64,000 nucleotides of DNA from Salticus scenicus (GCA_963930645.1 OZ005648.1:6276131-6340130), one strand, 5' to 3'; shown: positions 46,261 through 58,535, numbered from the stretch's first letter. Made by a program: numbers and translations. The notes: a model not told the origin generated them from the sequence alone.

Positions 46261-46630
46261 ATAAAAAGCACCAAGTTTAAATAACTAAAACACTGGGAGG
46301 GTGACAATAATTCGATGTTAGGGGTTATTTAGGGATCGAGGACATACCTTTCACGGCATTTCCACTTCTACAAAGGAAAAACAACTTTTACAGGCATGGC
46401 AATAAATGCCCTTCACTCATCTCTATCCAATTAGGAGCGCAAGCACACATGAAAATTTTGCATTCTTCACGTAGAGGACTGAAAAAATTAAACCACTCCC
46501 CTTTTTTTTTTATTTCTTTAATCATGTACAGATTGAGGATTATGTCAATTGTACGTAAATGAAGTTAAACAGCGGCAACAATAATCGTGTATTTTAAAAA
46601 TGGGCTTTTTAAATTTTCGGTAGATTTCAG
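45509..46630. other. Gene-free interval with microsatellites
   Basis: A tract at 45522-45550, T tract at 45935-45949, (AT)n at about 46209-46257. No coding region. Confidence 0.55.
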
Positions 46631-46634
46631 ACAT

Positions 46635-47324
46635 TTTTACTTTATTCTATATGTAATATAGAGAAAGTATTGGATTCGAGAAATTTTTCGACCTCCGTTT
46701 TTTGACGGATCTACACGTTTTGGGATGTCCTGGTCCTGAACACGAATTGATAGTTTTTAAAAAATGTCTGTCTGTCTGTGGTTTCTTGTTTTCACCGTAT
46801 CTCACGAACCAATGAATGAAATTGAACCAAACTTGGTATATAGTTGGAACCTGACGGGGCGTGGTGCTGCTTAGATTTTGGGATCAATCGCTCAGCAGGT
46901 GGCGCTGTGATCGCAAAATTTCGTATTTTTCACCGTAGCTCACGAACCAATGAATGAAATTGAACCAAACTTGGTATATAGTTGGACCCTGACATGGAAT
47001 GGTGCTGATTAGATTTTGGGATCAATCGCCCAACAGATGGCGCTGTGATCGCATTTTATGTAAACTTTTAACATGGCAGTATAGGACAAAATTTCGCATA
47101 AATGTACATAATGAGCGTTATTTTAAACTTGTGATTGTAAAATTAATATGAATTATTGATAATAGTAGTAGTTAACTAGAAAAAAAATTTTTTGCATGGG
47201 GGGCATCGGTTCCCCCCTGGGGGGGGGTAAATTTTGAAGATGGGTATCTTTCGATAAATCTCGTCAATACCCTTAAAACGAATGGTTGAACTATAAATCT
47301 GTGATAATTTAAAACAAAGTTATC

Positions 47325-47361
<37 letters not shown>

Positions 47362-47450
47362 TGTTACTGATTGAATATGTATAGGAAAATATAGAAGAAA
47401 GTCTTGTGGTGGCCACAACATACTAATTTTTAAAAGTGGCAATTTCGTCC
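46635..47450 (+). repeat. Dispersed repeat with duplicated internal unit
   Basis: It begins with TAATATAGAGAAAGTATTGG and a CTGTCTGTCTGTGG segment. Two direct copies of a unit of about 130 bp follow (46795-46925 and 46926-47056), each containing AATGAATGAAATTGAACCAA, TTGGTATATAGTTGGA and ATTTTGGGATCAATCGC. The 3' part (47165-47450) is the inverse of 27225-27600. Related sequence lies at 53950-54170 and 57720-58190. Confidence 0.65.
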
Positions 47451-48039
47451 CTTTTCAGGAAAATAATATTCTATTTCAGGCATCAGCTTTGAAAAATGTG
47501 GGATTGTTGTCGAGTAGAGATGAAATAATTGCCTGTTTCAGCAAATGCCGGCGAAAAATAATTGCCTGTTTCAAAAATTAGTCGCGACTCAACGTATTTG
47601 TTTTTAATTCGTGACAAAATAGCTTTGTACTTCTGAAATTGGATAATATTGTGTATATTGTATCTGAAATATTGTGTTTTATTCGTCAATCGGTCACTTA
47701 AAAAAATACTATTTAACTATGAAAAAAAAAATGATATTTTCAGGGTCTATAGGAAAAATTTAGTTTAAGTGAGGGTTTTTCTAATAATCGACGATTTCAA
47801 AGCGTATCTATCACAAAGATCGGAACAAAGATCTTTAAAAAAGTTTCCTCAAAAAATTCGGACAAGAAAATTATTTTCGATAATCATGCAAAAATTTTAC
47901 CATTAAGTGTCGAGTCAGTATAAAGGATCCCCCGGGCACGGGCGAGATAAATAAAGTTTCAATTTTCAGGTTTAAGTGCAAGAATCCTTTTTCTATCTGT
48001 GTTTTCCATTACAACATAAAGCTACCTCGTAACTTTCAT

Positions 48040-50525
48040 TTTTTTTTTTTTTTCTTTACTTACCCATAAAGAGAAAGTACTGTTTTAGGGTCAAATTTTA
48101 GAAATCGAGATTTTGTTATATTTACTCGTTTTAAAGCCCCCTGAATCCGGAAAAAAAAAAATTCTTTTAGCAGTTGGTCTGTGTGTGTTGTATCATATAG
48201 GGATGCTACATTAAACTCATCGTTGAAATTAAGCTAATTGTTCGTGTACAAGGGCACTCAAGAAAATTCAAATACATTACGTCTATGTGGGAAATTGCAG
48301 GTAAGTAGGGTTTTACATCTATAAACTGCACTAAACCAAATGAAAAGAATATATATATATATTTTATATGCGTAAAAACATGTTTCAAATGTAGAATATG
48401 GTATGGAAATCAATCACTGTTTGTTTACAGGGCTTCACAAAAGAACTACATAGTGCGACAATACTTGAAAATTGATGGAAGTGTAGGTTGTGCCCTCAGG
48501 AATTGAAATTAATTCCTCATAGCCATATGGTAAAAAATGAATTTTTTAAAGCTAAATATTCATCGCTTCGTATTTTGTATATTTACACGTTTTGAGTCCT
48601 CCTGAATGCCACTATTGATAAGTTTCAAGGAATGTTGCGTATGGAAGTTGTCTGAATAATTTTAAATGAACTTTTTAAATTTATAACAGATTTGAATTCT
48701 ATATAAATGTAGATACATTAATGAAACTAGGGGTTGAGGGGTGCGGTAACTCCCCTCACATAAAATTATTTGTTAAATAAAGTTGTTCCGAAGACTAATT
48801 TGAATTATTTTAACATAGGTTTGTATAATAGTACTCGTTATATTACCCCTTAATCTCCAATCTGTATTTATATTATTAAATTTCAGTGTAAGAGAAAGTC
48901 GTGTGAGTGACACACCAGATTATTTACTTTCTCTTACCCATATGGTAGAGAAAGTAATTGTTTTAGGGTCAAATTTCAAAATCAAGATTTTTTTATATTT
49001 ACTTGTTTTAAGGTCCCCTGAATTCGAAAAAAAAAAAAAAAATGTTTTTAGCGGTTGCTTTCTGTGTGTGTGTCCAGGTGTCTGTCTGTGTATCTGTTAT
49101 CAGCATATCTCAAGAACAAATAGTAACAGGAAGACCAAACTTGGTATTCTACATTTGTATCATATAGAGATGCGACAGTAAACTTTTTGTTGAGATCAAG
49201 GAAAGGGTTCGTGTACAGGGACACCCAAGAGAATTCAAATACATTACGTCTATGGGCAGAATATCTGGTAAGTACAGTACAGTACAACAATCATATATAC
49301 AGGCTGTTCTAGACAAAATGGAATGAACATTTTTTTTAATGCAAAAAAGTATCTTTTGTGTAGATTATGGTAAATCATTCATCATTCGTTTACAGGGCTA
49401 CTCAAAGTATTCGGATATATTGAGGCTACATACTTAGAAATTGCAGGAAGCGTATTTTATTTTGGGTTATGCGTTTTTCCCATAAGACTAAATTTAAGAA
49501 TTAAATGTGATGTGTATATAGTTAAAAGACAATATACAGGGCTTAACAAAATTAAGAACTTTCTTTTATTTTGAATGTAATCGATAGAAATCATTTGCTA
49601 CAGTTTACTGTGTCGATGAACACTGCTCCGGAAGGAAAATTAATTTCTCATGCCCATACTGTAAACAAAGTTTTTTTTTTGAAGTTAGATTTCCCACCCT
49701 AATTATTTGTATAATATTAAGTTTTGAGGTCCCCAGAAAACGAAAATTAAATTTTTAGTGTTGATCTGTATGTATATTACCATGTTTTTATTAACACGCT
49801 TTCTTGTTTGTTTGTTCTTCCAGTACAAATCTTACAATCCATTTTTAACTGACTTTCCGACAGCTAGACATTTGAAACTTTTAGAATAGCCCAGAACACG
49901 ATGACAATGCATTCTTTTAATACTTTTATTCAATTGATAAATGTTTGAAAATTTCTTATAATTGCTCTCTTTATTACGCATTTGATAATTTTCTTTCAAG
50001 TTGATGGGATAATTCTACATTTTTTTTTTTTTTTTTTTTTTTTTAAGTATTTATTAACATATAGAATTGTCAAGTTTGTATGATTCCACAGAAAAATTAA
50101 AAACGCGGCATATAAAAAGTTTTTTTTTTTTATCTTCTAATCATTAGTTATCAACATAACATACAAACAAATAACTGCAGGAAATGTAAATTTGTCGTTC
50201 TGAAGTTGGTCTATTTTGGCCATTTGAAAAGTTGATCAAGATCGGAAAATTTCAAGGCAAATTAATAACAGCCTTCATTTTTATTTTTTTAGAAATAAAT
50301 GTATTCACTATAATTGAACGGGGGGTTGAAGGGAGTGGTAGTCCCCCTCACACATAATTATATGTCGAATAAAACTATCCGTAAACCTATTTTATATTAT
50401 ATTTAAACTAAATTGAACTCTTTTATCGTACCTTATTGATTTTACGTCTTAATCTGAAATCTGTGTTTAACGTATTCAAATGCAGGTAAGAGAAAGTCGT
50501 GAGAGTGACATGCCAGATTCTTATT
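48040..50525 (+). repeat. Large dispersed repeat, two successive copies with shared borders
   Basis: Copy 1 starts near 48057 (ACTTACCCATAAAGAGAAAG) and copy 2 near 48929 (ACTTTCTCTTACCCATATGG). Both then read TAGGGTCAAATTT and ...CCCCTGAAT. Both also include a GTGTACA.GGGCACYCAAGA-type block and TTTACAGGGCT. Copy 1 ends with a GGGGTTGAGGGGTGCGGTAAC hairpin and GTAAGAGAAAGTCGTGTGAG (about 48888), and copy 2 ends likewise at about 50325-50515. No protein-coding capacity is visible in either copy. Confidence 0.55.
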
Positions 50526-51176
50526 ATTATTAATTCTTCTTCTTCTTATTTTATTTTATCTTTACAATTTACCGGGGTGGTTTTAGTAGTTAGTTTTTCA
50601 AAACCATTAAATATATATGTGTGTGTGTCTGTGTGTGTGTGTGTTGCATCAATGTAAGGAGTACCCCCTCGTAGGATTTTAAAGAAGTTGGGACTATGAG
50701 GGCTTAGGTTGATCCTAAAATAAAACTTGGTAATTTCGAATGGAAAGGGGACTATTATGTGCCTGAAAAATCTTCTTAGAGACCCAATTTAAATTTACAC
50801 GATTTTTACAGTTTTTAAAAATTCCGCGGCTTTCTCTGGATTTAGGAGGAAAGTTAAAAAAAAAAAAAAAAAAAAAAAAACTTTTATTTCATGTTATAAA
50901 CTCCTTAAAAAGTGTCCTTAAACATTATAAATGAATTCTTTTAGAAGATCTTTCAAAAAATTAACGAACTCCAACAATTTGAAATTTCAAAGTTAGCCCC
51001 CTAGGATACCACCATACTCCAGTTTTATAAAATCAAGCGAAGTCCTCCCTCTACACATTGAGTATTTTTTTTTTTTTTTTTTTTATATAAATTTCAGAAA
51101 TTCCGACATAAAGGGAAGAGGGTGGGAACTATTTTCAGTATACTTAATTAGATTTAAAAAAAAAGTTGTAAGACAC

Positions 51177-51208
<32 letters not shown>

Positions 51209-51360
51209 GTTTGCTTTGAGAAGACCTTTCCAACTATATAACATCTTGCCGTTCGAAATTTCGAAATTGTCAGCCTGCATCTTGGTCCCTCTGGATGACC
51301 TTATTTTCCACCAGTTTGATTTTTAACCAAACGAAATTTCCTTTAAATTGATTAAGCACT

Positions 51361-51597
51361 ATTTATTGAAATTTTATTTTTCCGACTGAGTGAAAATAAT
51401 GCCTGGACCGGGAGTCGAACCCCGGATCTTAGACTTACAAGGTCAAGGCTCTACCAATTGAGCTATCCAGGCCGACAACCGGTCAGCTTTACTCACTCGA
51501 CTCCCGGTCCAGGCATTATTTTCACTCAGTCGGAAAAATAAAATTTCAATAAATATGATTTTCTTCCACAGTTGATTGTGTGATTTTAATTAAAAAA
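51361..51597 (+). mobile_element. Palindromic tRNA-Thr-derived retroposon, copy 2 (collapsed arm)
   Basis: The 16-bp direct repeat AAATTGATTAAGCACT (51345-51360 and 51598-51613) flanks the element. It shares the CCGACTGAGTGAAAATAATG arms and the unique tail TTCCACAGTTGATTGTGTG with copy 1, but lies in the opposite orientation and ends in a run of about nine adenines. The sense tRNA half is missing except for its last 17 bases (51499-51515), so the palindrome is shortened by an internal deletion. Confidence 0.8.
51401..51472 (-). tRNA. tRNA-Thr-like gene (TGT) inside retroposon copy 2
   Basis: 72 nt on the minus strand with A box TAGCTCAATTGG, anticodon loop CTTGTAA and B box GGTTCGACTCC. The anticodon stem is weakened (TTGAC against GTCTA). 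Part of the retroposon and likely not a functional tRNA. Confidence 0.55.
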
Positions 51598-51742
51598 AAA
51601 TTGATTAAGCACTGTTTCATTATTATTATTATTATTATTATTTTTTTTTTTTTTTTATTTCCAATGCGAATACGAAATATAGTGGGAAGGGAAGTGAACA
51701 AAAATTTTAATCCTTCATATCTTTCAAAAAGCATAGCAAGGC

Positions 51743-51791
<49 letters not shown>

Positions 51792-52022
51792 CAAGATGTT
51801 TGTCTTTAAAAAAAGCTATCAATCAAACTAGCAAAATACACCCTTCTCCTATTTAAAAATTTTAAGTTCACCCCTCCCCTAGCGGCCCCCTTGATCCCTC
51901 TAGACCTTTTTCTTTGTCAACGAAATCCCCGTCAAATTGATTGAACACGTGTTTTACAGTTTTCAGAAATTCCGAAGCGTTCTTAAGATACAGGGTGTAG
52001 GGTGGTACTCTTGGTAGGTATA

Positions 52023-52056
<34 letters not shown>

Positions 52057-52057
<1 letters not shown>

Positions 52058-53680
52058 TGTTGGCAAAAAAAGTATTAGAACAATGAGAAATTTGTAGTTT
52101 TCAAGTAATATAATCAAGTAAATCGCGTAATCAGTTTAAAAATGAGAACATTTTCTTAGAAAATTATAACTAAATAAAAAATAAAATTTAAAAATCATTA
52201 CAAGATTTTTAAAATAAAAATAACAAAATTTGCATCGCAAAAAATGTATTAGAACAGAAGCGGAAACATGCAAATTACAGCGCTGGTGACGTTATTTTAA
52301 ACTTTCAAGGTTACGTTCACCCGTATCAATGTCAAGGGCGTTTGTCTCATTCACTGCTAATTTGTGAAAATTCAGTTTACGTGGACTTTTCCTGCCATGG
52401 CACCTAAAAGAAAAGAGATTTCACTTGCGAAGAGAGAACAAATCGTTCACCTGCACCATAAGGCCAAACATTTCGAGAAATTTCCAGTAAGTTGAATGTT
52501 TCACTTTGCGCAATTCACAACATTCTGAAAAAGAAAAAAGAAACTGGGGCTGTGGATAATAGGCCAAGACCAGAGAGACCAAGCAAGCTGACTGTCAGAG
52601 AAAGACAAGTGGTTAATGATGCCCTACAATCTCCTACAGGAAGTGCAAGGATATTGGCCGCAAATATTGAATCAATATCAGGAAAGGTTGTAACACCTCA
52701 AACAGTCAGAAATGTATTGCATAATGCTGGTATAAAAGGAAGACGGCCAAGGAAAAAACCCTTTATTTCAGAAATCAACAGAAAAAAACGCCTAGAATTT
52801 GCCAAAAATTATAAAAATAAATCTTTAGACTTCTGGAAAAATGTAATTTTCTCCGACGAGAGTAAATTTGAAATTTTCAAACCTAAACACGTGCTCACAG
52901 TTTGGAGAAGAAAGGGAACTGCTTTCCAGGCTCAAAATGTACAGAAAACTATAAAGCATGGAGGAGGGAATGTCATGGTCTGGAGCTGTATGGCTTACAA
53001 TGGAGTTGGAAATCTCCAGTTCATTGACGATAAAATGACAGCTTTGTCATATAGTGATGTGTTACGAGATAACCTGAAAGATAGTGCAAATAAATTAGGG
53101 TTAGAGAAGACATTCATTTTTCAACAAGATCAAGACCCCAAACATACTGCCAACAAAACCAAAGAATGGCTATTATATAATGCTCCCCGAAGATTGGTAA
53201 CTCCCCCACAGTCCCCAGACCTGAATCCTATAGAACATTTGTGGCATTTATTGGATGAAAAAGTAAGGAAATGCCCAATAACAAGTAAAGCAAGTTTAAA
53301 GCAAGCTTTGCAAGATGCCTGGACCAACATGCCATCAAACATCACCAAAGACTTGGTGGAATCTATGCCAAGACGTCTAAATGCAGTAATTTTAGCTAAA
53401 GGTCTACATACCAAGTATTAGTATCATGTTTGAATTTTTAGTTATTTTATTTTATGTATGATTCAACATTGAAGTCCGATGTTCTAATACTTTTTTTGCA
53501 ATGCAAATTTTCTTTTCTTTTACTTTTTTAAATCCTATTGCTTCTAAATATTTGTTTCTTACTCCATGTAGTAATTATGTAAAAGTGTTACATAATATAA
53601 ATACTACGAGGCAAATGTTTCATTTTATTACCTTGAAAAATTTAAATTTCCTACTGTTCTAATACTTTTTTCGCCAACTG
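52057..53680 (+). mobile_element. Tc1-type DNA transposon, nearly intact
   Basis: 1624 bp flanked by TA (52055-52056, at the end of an AT microsatellite, and 53681-53682). The left end begins CTGTTGGCAAAAAAAGTATT and the right end is the inverse of CAGTTGGCGAAAAAAGTATT, giving inverted repeats of about 27 bp with two mismatches. Further AGTATTAGAACA-like words occur inside (about 52245 and 53480), possible internal binding sites. One transposase gene fills the plus strand. Good preservation suggests a young insertion. Confidence 0.93.
52397..53421 (+). pseudogene. Tc1 transposase (DD34E) with one frameshift
   Basis: The natural start is ATG 52397, which opens MAPKRKEISLAKREQI. The frame is lost at about 52463, where one base is missing after a CATAAG run, and the rest continues in the next frame (open to 53421, 309 codons from 52492). 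The total of about 341 codons is normal for Tc1. Visible parts are the N-terminal helix-turn-helix region, a GRPRKKPF nuclear-targeting-type stretch, FSDESKF (Asp), GGGNVMVWSCM, FQQDQDPKHT (Asp) and SPDLNPIEHLW (Glu, 34 residues after the Asp). Catalytic residues are all present. A single-base sequencing or assembly error would make this an intact gene. Confidence 0.92.
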
Positions 53681-53682
53681 TA

Positions 53683-55195
53683 TATATACATATATATACA
53701 AAAGAACTAGCTATTCAAAAGTCAAACAAATATTTATAAAAATAATTATGGTGATAACAATCTACATAGATGCACAATATTGTTAGTCAATAAACTCTAA
53801 TTACTATTTAGTTTTATTTATTTGTCTACGTTTTTGCTAAAACTTTTTAAACATTTTCTTCCTTTTTTTTTTTATCAATTTGCAATAAAAATAATAAGAA
53901 TTATTATTTGAATAAGAATTTTTTGTTGTTGTTTGTTTGTTTATACATAAAAGAAAGTATTGGATTCGTGAAAATTTTTGACTTTCGGTTTTAGATGGAT
54001 TGACACGTTCGAAGTTGTCAAACACGAATAGAGAATGTTTTTGTGTAACCAAAATTTTGTTGACGCTATTCCTCACGAGCCAATGGACGAAGTTCAACAG
54101 AACTTATATTTATTTGGATCATGCTTTAAACTTATGCTAATTAAATTTCGGATTATATAGCCCAACAGGTGGCGCTGGTATTCTGAACCCCCTCCACCTT
54201 ATTAAAGTAAAAGTTATGCTAACAAGGTAGGTCTCCTTAACACTAGAAGCGCCAAAACCGTCTTTTTGACATTTTTCGTTTCCTAAAATTTAGTTTAGGC
54301 CGCCTCATCATGAAAGCGCACTAATTCGCCAAAGCTTGCAGACTGGAGTAAAGTTTATTGTATTGTTGATTGATTTATTTAGTAGGTTTCAACGTAACGT
54401 TAATATTATGCCATGGGCGATTGACGATGATCTGGGACTTATGTTTATCGGTGGTCTGGAGACATGCTATCACATTTGGTCCTTTCTAGGATGGATGTTT
54501 ATTTCATGAATGAAAAAATATTGTGTATGATTTGAAAGTGTTAAAAACGTATTTTGGGTAGGATGACCAAACGTCCCAGACTTCTTCTGACAATCTTCAT
54601 TTTTGGATTCTTGTGCCCAGAAAAAATATTATTTCTTGGAAGTTGGAACCCTATTTTTTATGTTTTATTTTTATTTGTCCCCACTTATAATTCGCTATAT
54701 AAAAACATGATTTTTAAACCTAGTTATACATCTGATCTTTTTTTTTCTCCAGAATATGCTTATTGTGGCGAGTAATTTCTAGCGGTAAAAAGATCTTCGC
54801 GAAATATTTAAATTTTACTATGGCTTCCCTATGAGTGAATCGCAAAACGTCGCCAATTGCCCACTATGCAGAGCTAGTGCGAGGTGATTAACGATTACGG
54901 TCTTAAACGATTAAACCCATTTAACCAACATTAACAATGAAAAGTATTACATACCCAGCCATTTGTGAAAAATATGACAGTAATGGCCAGTCTTTTAAAA
55001 TTTTTAGAGAATTCTGCTTAAAAATTTAACAGAAAAGTGTATAATTCTATTTTTATTTATTTATTTATTGCGACGATTAGGTGTGAGGCGATTATTCAGA
55101 ATGTTTCTAGACTGTGGGTATTGAAAAAACTGAAATGTGGACATAGTTATCGCATTTTCTGTCGATTTATACGGATTTTTCTAATTACGGCAATG
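53683..55195. other. Mostly repeat-derived, no supported gene
   Basis: About 53945-54170 belongs to the AGAAAGTATTGGATTCG family (compare 46.6 kb). TTAACACTAGAAGCGCC at 54237-54253 looks like one end of a piggyBac-type element whose other end I could not find. The 73-codon frame at 54554-54775 is hydrophobic but lies in sequence of repeat-like character and is not called. Confidence 0.45.
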
Positions 55196-55197
55196 TA

Positions 55198-55470
55198 CAG
55201 TCGGTAACAAAAGTGTCCGAACACTGGCAAAAATTCCTATGTAAAAAAAGTACACTTCATACGGTTTTGTTAAATAAATCCTTGTTGAATCCTGTTCTTA
55301 GTCAGTCTAAAAACAAGATTCGACAAGGATTTATTTAACAAAACCGTATGTTTATACGGTATACTAAGTTTATAGTTACGGTAATGTTTATAAGTTACGG
55401 TAATGTTTATAAGTACACTTTTTTTACATAGGAATTTTTGCAAGTGTTCGGACACTTTTGTTACCGACTG
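55198..55470. mobile_element. Tc1/mariner-type MITE
   Basis: 273 bp with TA at 55196-55197 and 55471-55472. Inverted repeats of more than 50 bp start CAGTCGGTAACAAAAGTGTC and end with its exact inverse. A second, inner inverted pair (CCTTGT...ACAAGG, about 55278-55345) is nested inside. A 19-bp GTTACGGTAATGTTTATAA word is duplicated at about 55375-55412. No coding frame. Confidence 0.85.
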
Positions 55471-55472
55471 TA

Positions 55473-58400
55473 CGATTAAAATGCATTCATATATATTTTC
55501 TATATTACTACTGTATTAAAGACTTTTTCTATTAGATTGATTCCCACTGAAAGGTTTGAAAAGATTAAAATGAAATGTACCTTGATATCACTTTCAAATT
55601 GTATCTAACCGTGATTCATTTCAATGTCTGACTGAAATTAAGAATTTTTTTGTTTATGAAATTTTTCAAAAACTCATATTACTGCATCATTGAATAAGAA
55701 CACACACGCAAGTAAAAAAATAAAATAAAATAAAAAATAAAATAAATAAATAAAATAAAATAAAAATAAAAATTTTTAGTGTCTTTAATGAAGTTCACCT
55801 ATCTTTAAAACTACCGTTTCTACGTCCCTTATGAAGACGCTAAATTCTAGTTAATGAAGATAATACCAATTAAAAGTAAATTAGGCGAGCTGGACGCACC
55901 ATCATCCATTTGCGAGGAGAAAAAATGAACGAGGAACAGTTACTGAGAGAAGGGACACTGCTAAATGTACTTCCCTTATCAAGATGCATCAGGCAGTCTG
56001 CTGGCCGTCAAACGTTTGGCCCTCTTACATTATGGAAACGCAAACGAGGCCCATGGGCCCGTTTTCTGTGGCCTCTTCCAAGAAATAAAATATCCAAGTT
56101 TCAACCCATGTCGTTCATGTAAATGCCGAATGAATTTTTTTTTCGGGGGCACTTATTACCTTATCGCAACAGTTTTATTACCTAAACTCAAAGTTTAATG
56201 GGGCATTTTATTATTTTTTCGAGGGGGGGGGGTCTGTTAGAGTTTTCCAGGCACGTAGTTTGCCTCAGCCTCCGCGTTATCTCCGTCGTCTGTCGCACTT
56301 AAGGCGTGTGGTTATGCATGTGTTATGGAGAAAAGGCTTCGCAAAAAAAGTAATTAAATTACGTGCTTATTTCGTGTGAGGACGCCTCAGTGGCGTGGAG
56401 GCAAATTGCTTAATTAGGAACTGCCGCGCAGTTCGCACTCACTGCTAGTTAACGAAAAGGGGGGGGGGTTGAAGAAATTTGTAGCAATTAGGAGGGAAAA
56501 GGGATGTAAGCGATTGGAGCAAGACAAGCATACTAAAACACCATGTTGGTTTTTTTCGATAACAATTTTTAAAATTATTTATTTTTAGCCAATTTTCTTT
56601 CGTGGTATCCTATTTCCGTAGGTGGAATCGTAAGAAATGCAAATAAACAGATATTTCGTTTTTGTCATAAAATTTATTCTTATTGCGGGGAAGTTATTAT
56701 CGATTTTAAAAAAGAGTATAAATATGGGTTTTTAGATTAAGTGATTTAAATAATTAATGTAAAATGAGTTATTCCTGAGTTAAAATACGAAAAATTATTC
56801 TTTCTTTTCTTTTTTCATATTTGTATCAGAATTTAAATGATTTCCACGAATGGATCTTTTGTAAATGCTGAAAAAATACAATTTTTTTTATAGTTTCACT
56901 TTTTTTTTTTTTTTTTTTTTTTTTCAAGAACAGGAGAAAAAACTTTTCTTATGGATATCTATATTGGATTTAAATGACAAGAAATTACATTTATCTTGGT
57001 CTAATAATTATTTAAAATGTAGATGACCAAATGATAAACACTAAAAATGAAAGGCATTACACTCATTTATCAGTTATAAATAGTCAAAGAAATACAATAC
57101 TGGGCTTTTCGTAGAAGGAAAAGGTAATTTATTGGTGTATGCCGGCAGATGTTGAAATCTATTTTCTAAATTTTTGATTGTAAATTACTATAACTGAATA
57201 ATAAAGCCTATTTATCCTGGAACGTTTGTGTAGGAATAAAAATGTACATTTATTTCGAAAATCTATTTTTAATTAATTACATGTCTAATATATAATTTAA
57301 AAAAAAATTATTTTAAAAAATAATGCAGTATTTTTCGTTTTATTTGTATTAAGGATTTGTAGTCAGAGAAATTATAAATAATATTTTTCAAGAATTAATC
57401 GAAAACTGAGACAGAAAATGTGACTTCTCGGGTATGGAAGTAATATTAAGACAAAGTATGTATGTGCGTGGAGTGATAATTGATCAATATAATCTTCTGA
57501 TTATAGATATGTTCCTTAATATATATAATGGAATGAAGGAAGATATCAGTTAAAAATATTTTACGATGCATTAAAGTAAATATTTTTAACTTATCGTAGT
57601 TTATTCATTAGGGGGGGGGGGTGAAGTTAACAAAAGCAATATGCTTGTACTTCTCACAAAATAAAATACTTATCCCTATGTTTTATTTATTTATTATAAA
57701 TATTGTAGTTTTTACTTTCTTTCGTATTCACAGAATATTGGATTCATAAAAACTTTCGATTTTCAGTTTACGATGTATTTACCATGCTGGCATGTCCTGA
57801 ACAGGATTTGACATTTTTGGAAAATGTCCGTCTGGGTGTGACAAAAATTTTGTGGCAGCTTTAGTTCAAGAACTATTGCATAGAATTTCATAACACTTTA
57901 TATTTAGATGAACATTGACATAAATGGGTGTCTTTGGTGCCCAACGCCGTACAGGTGTCTCTGCCTTATTTCGATTTTCTCCATTTACGGAAAGACTATA
58001 CCTTAGCTTCTACGATTTATAAATGAAAGAATCTTCCTGCTTAACCTTGCTTGCTTTTCGAGGTTATTTATAACTACAATTAATCTGTGACAAGGTCATT
58101 ATGGGAAAAAAACAAAATATGCTGACTTAATATGGGCGTACATTGGTCGACAGGTGGTGCTACTATTATTCAACTTATGCGATTTTCCATATGTCTCAGC
58201 ATATTACACCAAACTGAAAATGTAAGATTTTTATTGGGAGAAGTTCTCATTAAATTTATATGCAATTTAACGGCTGTTATTTGAAATCGTAAAAGAAGAA
58301 AATTTTGTGATTTCAATAACGTACTAGTTTTTATTGATGAGTGGAATTTATATATAAATTATATAAATGAAGATAGGGACATAATAATGGTAATAATAAA

Positions 58401-58535
58401 CAATAATTTAGTTAATTTATTTCCCAATAATATAAGAAATATTAGTCGCATATGAAATTATTATTTTATATGTATTTTTCGGCCAAATATTTAACTTTTT
58501 TTTTTTCTGAAACAGGGGATTTTTATAATATAGTC
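55473..58535. other. Mixed interval without recognised gene
   Basis: About 55870-56480 is GC-richer, with TTATGCATGTGTTATGG and GCAAATTGCTTAATTAGGA words typical of homeodomain/POU-type sites. Two overlapping frames of about 70-77 codons (55910-56198) cover part of it but show no domain. A G homopolymer lies at about 57612-57621. 57720-58190 belongs to the AGAGAAAGT-associated family (ATATTGGATTCATAAAAA...). Confidence 0.4.

Larger units (their letters stand above)
50580..52020. repeat. Diverged direct repeats and microsatellites, interrupted by the retroposon
   Basis: Three loosely similar stretches (about 50750-51060, 51100-51345, 51790-51990) share TTTTAAAAATTCCG/TTTCAGAAATTCCG, a T or A tract, AAGA(C/T)CTTTC and CCCTCTNGA words. 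Also present: a (GT)n run at 50620-50644 and (AT)n at 51745-51773. Homology is weak and could be partly compositional. Confidence 0.3.

Noticed and set aside
54554..54775. 73-codon hydrophobic frame as a membrane protein
   Set aside because: Composition follows T-rich DNA, with no signal of a real gene and repeat-like surroundings.
54237..54900. Full piggyBac-type element starting TTAACACTAGAAGCGCC
   Set aside because: Only one end is recognisable. I found no matching inverse terminus with TTAA downstream.
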